A stretch of 64,000 nucleotides of DNA from G963662905 sp963676725 (GTDB lineage Bacteria; Bacteroidota; Bacteroidia; Bacteroidales; WRLA01). Of this stretch, positions 62,526-64,000 are shown in pieces. Positions within the stretch are counted from its first letter, which is position 1. Each line of letters opens with the position of its first letter. The position numbers and the translations under genes are program-made. Under the pieces are notes generated by a model. That model had not been told where the DNA came from and ran no database searches. It saw only the letters and a list, made by a program, of their open reading frames with translations. Location of the stretch: the NCBI GenBank assembly GCA_963676725.1, contig OY781463.1, positions 2,914,001 through 2,978,000 of the forward strand, in the 5' to 3' direction.

Positions 62526-64000
62526 ATGAGCGTAACAGACTTCAAAAAAGCTGTTTTGCAAGGAATCCCCAACGAACTTCCCCCTGCAAAACAATGGGAC
62601 AAATCTATTAATCATGCACCCAAGCGCAAAGAGATTCTTAACCACAAGGAAAAAGTACTCGCCGTCAAAAACGCATTACGATATTTTCCGGAAGAGCAAC
62701 ACGAAATCCTGGCCAAAGAGTTCTCTGAAGAACTGGAAAAATATGGTCGTATTTATATGTACCGTTTTCGTCCCGATTATCCTATATCTGCCAGAAGCAT
62801 CGAAGATTTCCCACATAAGAGCAAACAAGCTGCTGCTATTATGCTTATGCTCAGCAATAACCTAGATGATGCTGTAGCCCAACACCCACACGAGCTAATC
62901 ACCTATGGTGGAAATGGCGCAGTCTTTCAAAATTGGGCGCAATATCTATTAAGCATGCAATATCTTGCAGAAATGACTGATGAGCAAACTCTTGTTTTGT
63001 ATTCTGGTCATCCGGCAGGATTATTCCCATCGCATAAAGACGCCCCACGTGTAGTGGTTACCAATGGAATGGTTATCCCAAACTATTCAAAACAAGATGA
63101 TTGGGAGAAATTTAATGCTTTGGGCGTATCGCAATATGGTCAAATGACTGCAGGTTCTTTTATGTATATTGGTCCACAAGGCATTGTTCATGGAACTACA
63201 ATTACCGTGCTTAATGCCGGAAGGATGATTGAAAAAAATAATGAAGGCATTGGCGGGAAACTGTTTGTTACATCAGGCCTCGGAGGGATGTCCGGTGCAC
63301 AACCAAAAGCTGCTGTTATTGCGGGTGCCATTGGCGTGATTGCAGAAGTAAACCCAAAAGCAGCAAAAAAACGATACGAGCAAGGTTGGGTAAATGAGAT
63401 TTTTGAAGACCTCGACCAATTGATGCAACGCATTCGTATAGCCAAAGAGAATAAAGAAGCGGTGAGTCTTGCCTATATTGGCAATATTGTAGACCTCTGG
63501 GAAAAATTCAATAGCGAAAACATTGTTGTGGATATGGGTTCTGACCAAACTAGCCTACATAATCCTTGGGCAGGCGGATATTATCCTGTAGGTTATTCTT
63601 TTGAAGAGTCGAATCGCTTAATGTCTGAGGATCCTGAAAAATTTAAAGAAGCCGTGCAGCAAACACTTAGAAAACATGTAGCTGCTATAAACGAGCAAAC
63701 TGCCAAAGGAATGTATTTCTTTGATTACGGCAATGCCTTCCTTTTGGAATCGAGCCGTGCAGGCGCAGATATCCAGAAAGAAGACGGGAGCTTCCGTTAT
63801 CCAAGTTATGTGCAGGACATTATGGGACCCATGTGCTTTGATTATGGATTTGGGCCATTCCGTTGGGTATGTGCTTCATCAGACCCTGCAGACTTACAAC
63901 TAACCGATAAAATTGCAGGCGACATACTCGAAGAAATGGCGGCATCAGCCCCAATTGAAATAAAGCGTCAAATCGAAGATAATTTGCTTTGGATTCGCCA
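62526..64000 (+). CDS. hutU: Urocanate hydratase, 3' end beyond the window
   Basis: The frame is open from ATG 62526 to the window end (491 codons). Urocanase signatures: PPAKQWDKSINHAPKRKEIL, ITYGGNGAVFQNWAQYLLSM, LVLYSGHPAGLFPS (typical urocanase glycine-rich G-H-P-x-G-L-F), GGKLFVTSGLGGMSGAQPKA (NAD-binding), GSDQTSLHNPWAGGYYPVGY, and MGPMCFDYGFGPFRWVCAS. It converts urocanate to imidazolone propionate in histidine degradation. The rest of the hut pathway would be expected downstream. Confidence 0.95.
   Translation, partial: MSVTDFKKAVLQGIPNELPPAKQWDKSINHAPKRKEILNHKEKVLAVKNALRYFPEEQHEILAKEFSEELEKYGRIYMYRFRPDYPISARSIEDFPHKSKQAAAIMLMLSNNLDDAVAQHPHELITYGGNGAVFQNWAQYLLSMQYLAEMTDEQTLVLYSGHPAGLFPSHKDAPRVVVTNGMVIPNYSKQDDWEKFNALGVSQYGQMTAGSFMYIGPQGIVHGTTITVLNAGRMIEKNNEGIGGKLFVTSGLGGMSGAQPKAAVIAGAIGVIAEVNPKAAKKRYEQGWVNEIFEDLDQLMQRIRIAKENKEAVSLAYIGNIVDLWEKFNSENIVVDMGSDQTSLHNPWAGGYYPVGYSFEESNRLMSEDPEKFKEAVQQTLRKHVAAINEQTAKGMYFFDYGNAFLLESSRAGADIQKEDGSFRYPSYVQDIMGPMCFDYGFGPFRWVCASSDPADLQLTDKIAGDILEEMAASAPIEIKRQIEDNLLWIR

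Noticed and set aside
1..64000. tRNA genes, rRNA genes, CRISPR arrays, prophage
   Set aside because: No cloverleaf, rRNA segment, regular spacer-repeat array or phage structural gene was found by reading; a tRNA scan would settle the first point.

Overview
The window is AT-rich chromosomal DNA from a member of the Bacteroidota, most likely a Bacteroidales/Marinilabiliales-type lineage. The evidence is: C-terminal type IX secretion (T9SS type A) sorting domains; many promoters of the Bacteroidota form TTTG/TTG - about 20 nt - TAnnTTTG and few Shine-Dalgarno sites; a fused GT3-GT35 glycogen protein; a large CcmF; and a zapA - structured RNA - rny order. The mix of core genes (trmD, zapA, rny, ispE, tgt, lptF/G, ccmF) and accessory genes says chromosome rather than plasmid. 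No CRISPR array, tRNA or rRNA gene was found.

Layout. 1-2811: a truncated T9SS-exported Asp-box protein and two leftover sorting-domain tails (minus strand). 2917-4892: a nucleoside-type permease and a small barrel-like outer-membrane protein. 5502-11035: a minus-strand accessory island with a HigB/HigA-type toxin-antitoxin pair, an SMP-30 lipoprotein, a YdeI-like protein, a TonB-C protein, an RsgA-type GTPase, and a PIN toxin whose antitoxin start is frameshifted. 11470-14277: flavodoxin-like protein, acetyltransferase, and a T9SS-exported C39-like peptidase. 14802-17913: NamZ-type muramidase, sodium symporter and a lone receiver. 18570-24568: a nine-PAS hybrid kinase coupled to an aldehyde dehydrogenase. 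24760-27989: trmD, a ZapB-like coiled coil, zapA, a 6S-like RNA and rny. 28174-32229: galK - GH172 - CAP/SPOR operon. 32457-36986: a YhcG-type nuclease fragment, a TPR hybrid kinase and a sigma-54 activator. 37241-46548: a four-gene glycogen/alpha-glucan cluster. 46802-56162: MTA phosphorylase, ccmF, a pentapeptide-repeat protein, a papain-like lipoprotein, ispE, and a sigma / anti-sigma-like / DUF4097-like operon. 56448-60570: acyl-CoA ligase, lptF/G, tgt. 60690-64000: glycosyltransferase, sigma factor and the start of urocanate hydratase.

How genes work together. The glycogen cluster holds debranching enzyme, a GT4 synthase-like enzyme, a GH57 amylase-like enzyme and a GT3 synthase fused to a GT35 phosphorylase. 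The NamZ/symporter pair probably releases and imports a peptidoglycan amino sugar. The two kinase loci and two sigma-factor loci indicate dense signalling.

The most interesting unexplained signal is a dispersed repeat whose end begins TAAATAGTTTCTGTCCATAA. At three unrelated loci its TAG is exactly the stop codon of the neighbouring gene, and at one locus two inverted ends enclose a 147 bp MITE-like unit. Other notable points are the 6S-like RNA, the frameshifted antitoxin with intact operator-promoter repeats, and gene fragments that mark decay.
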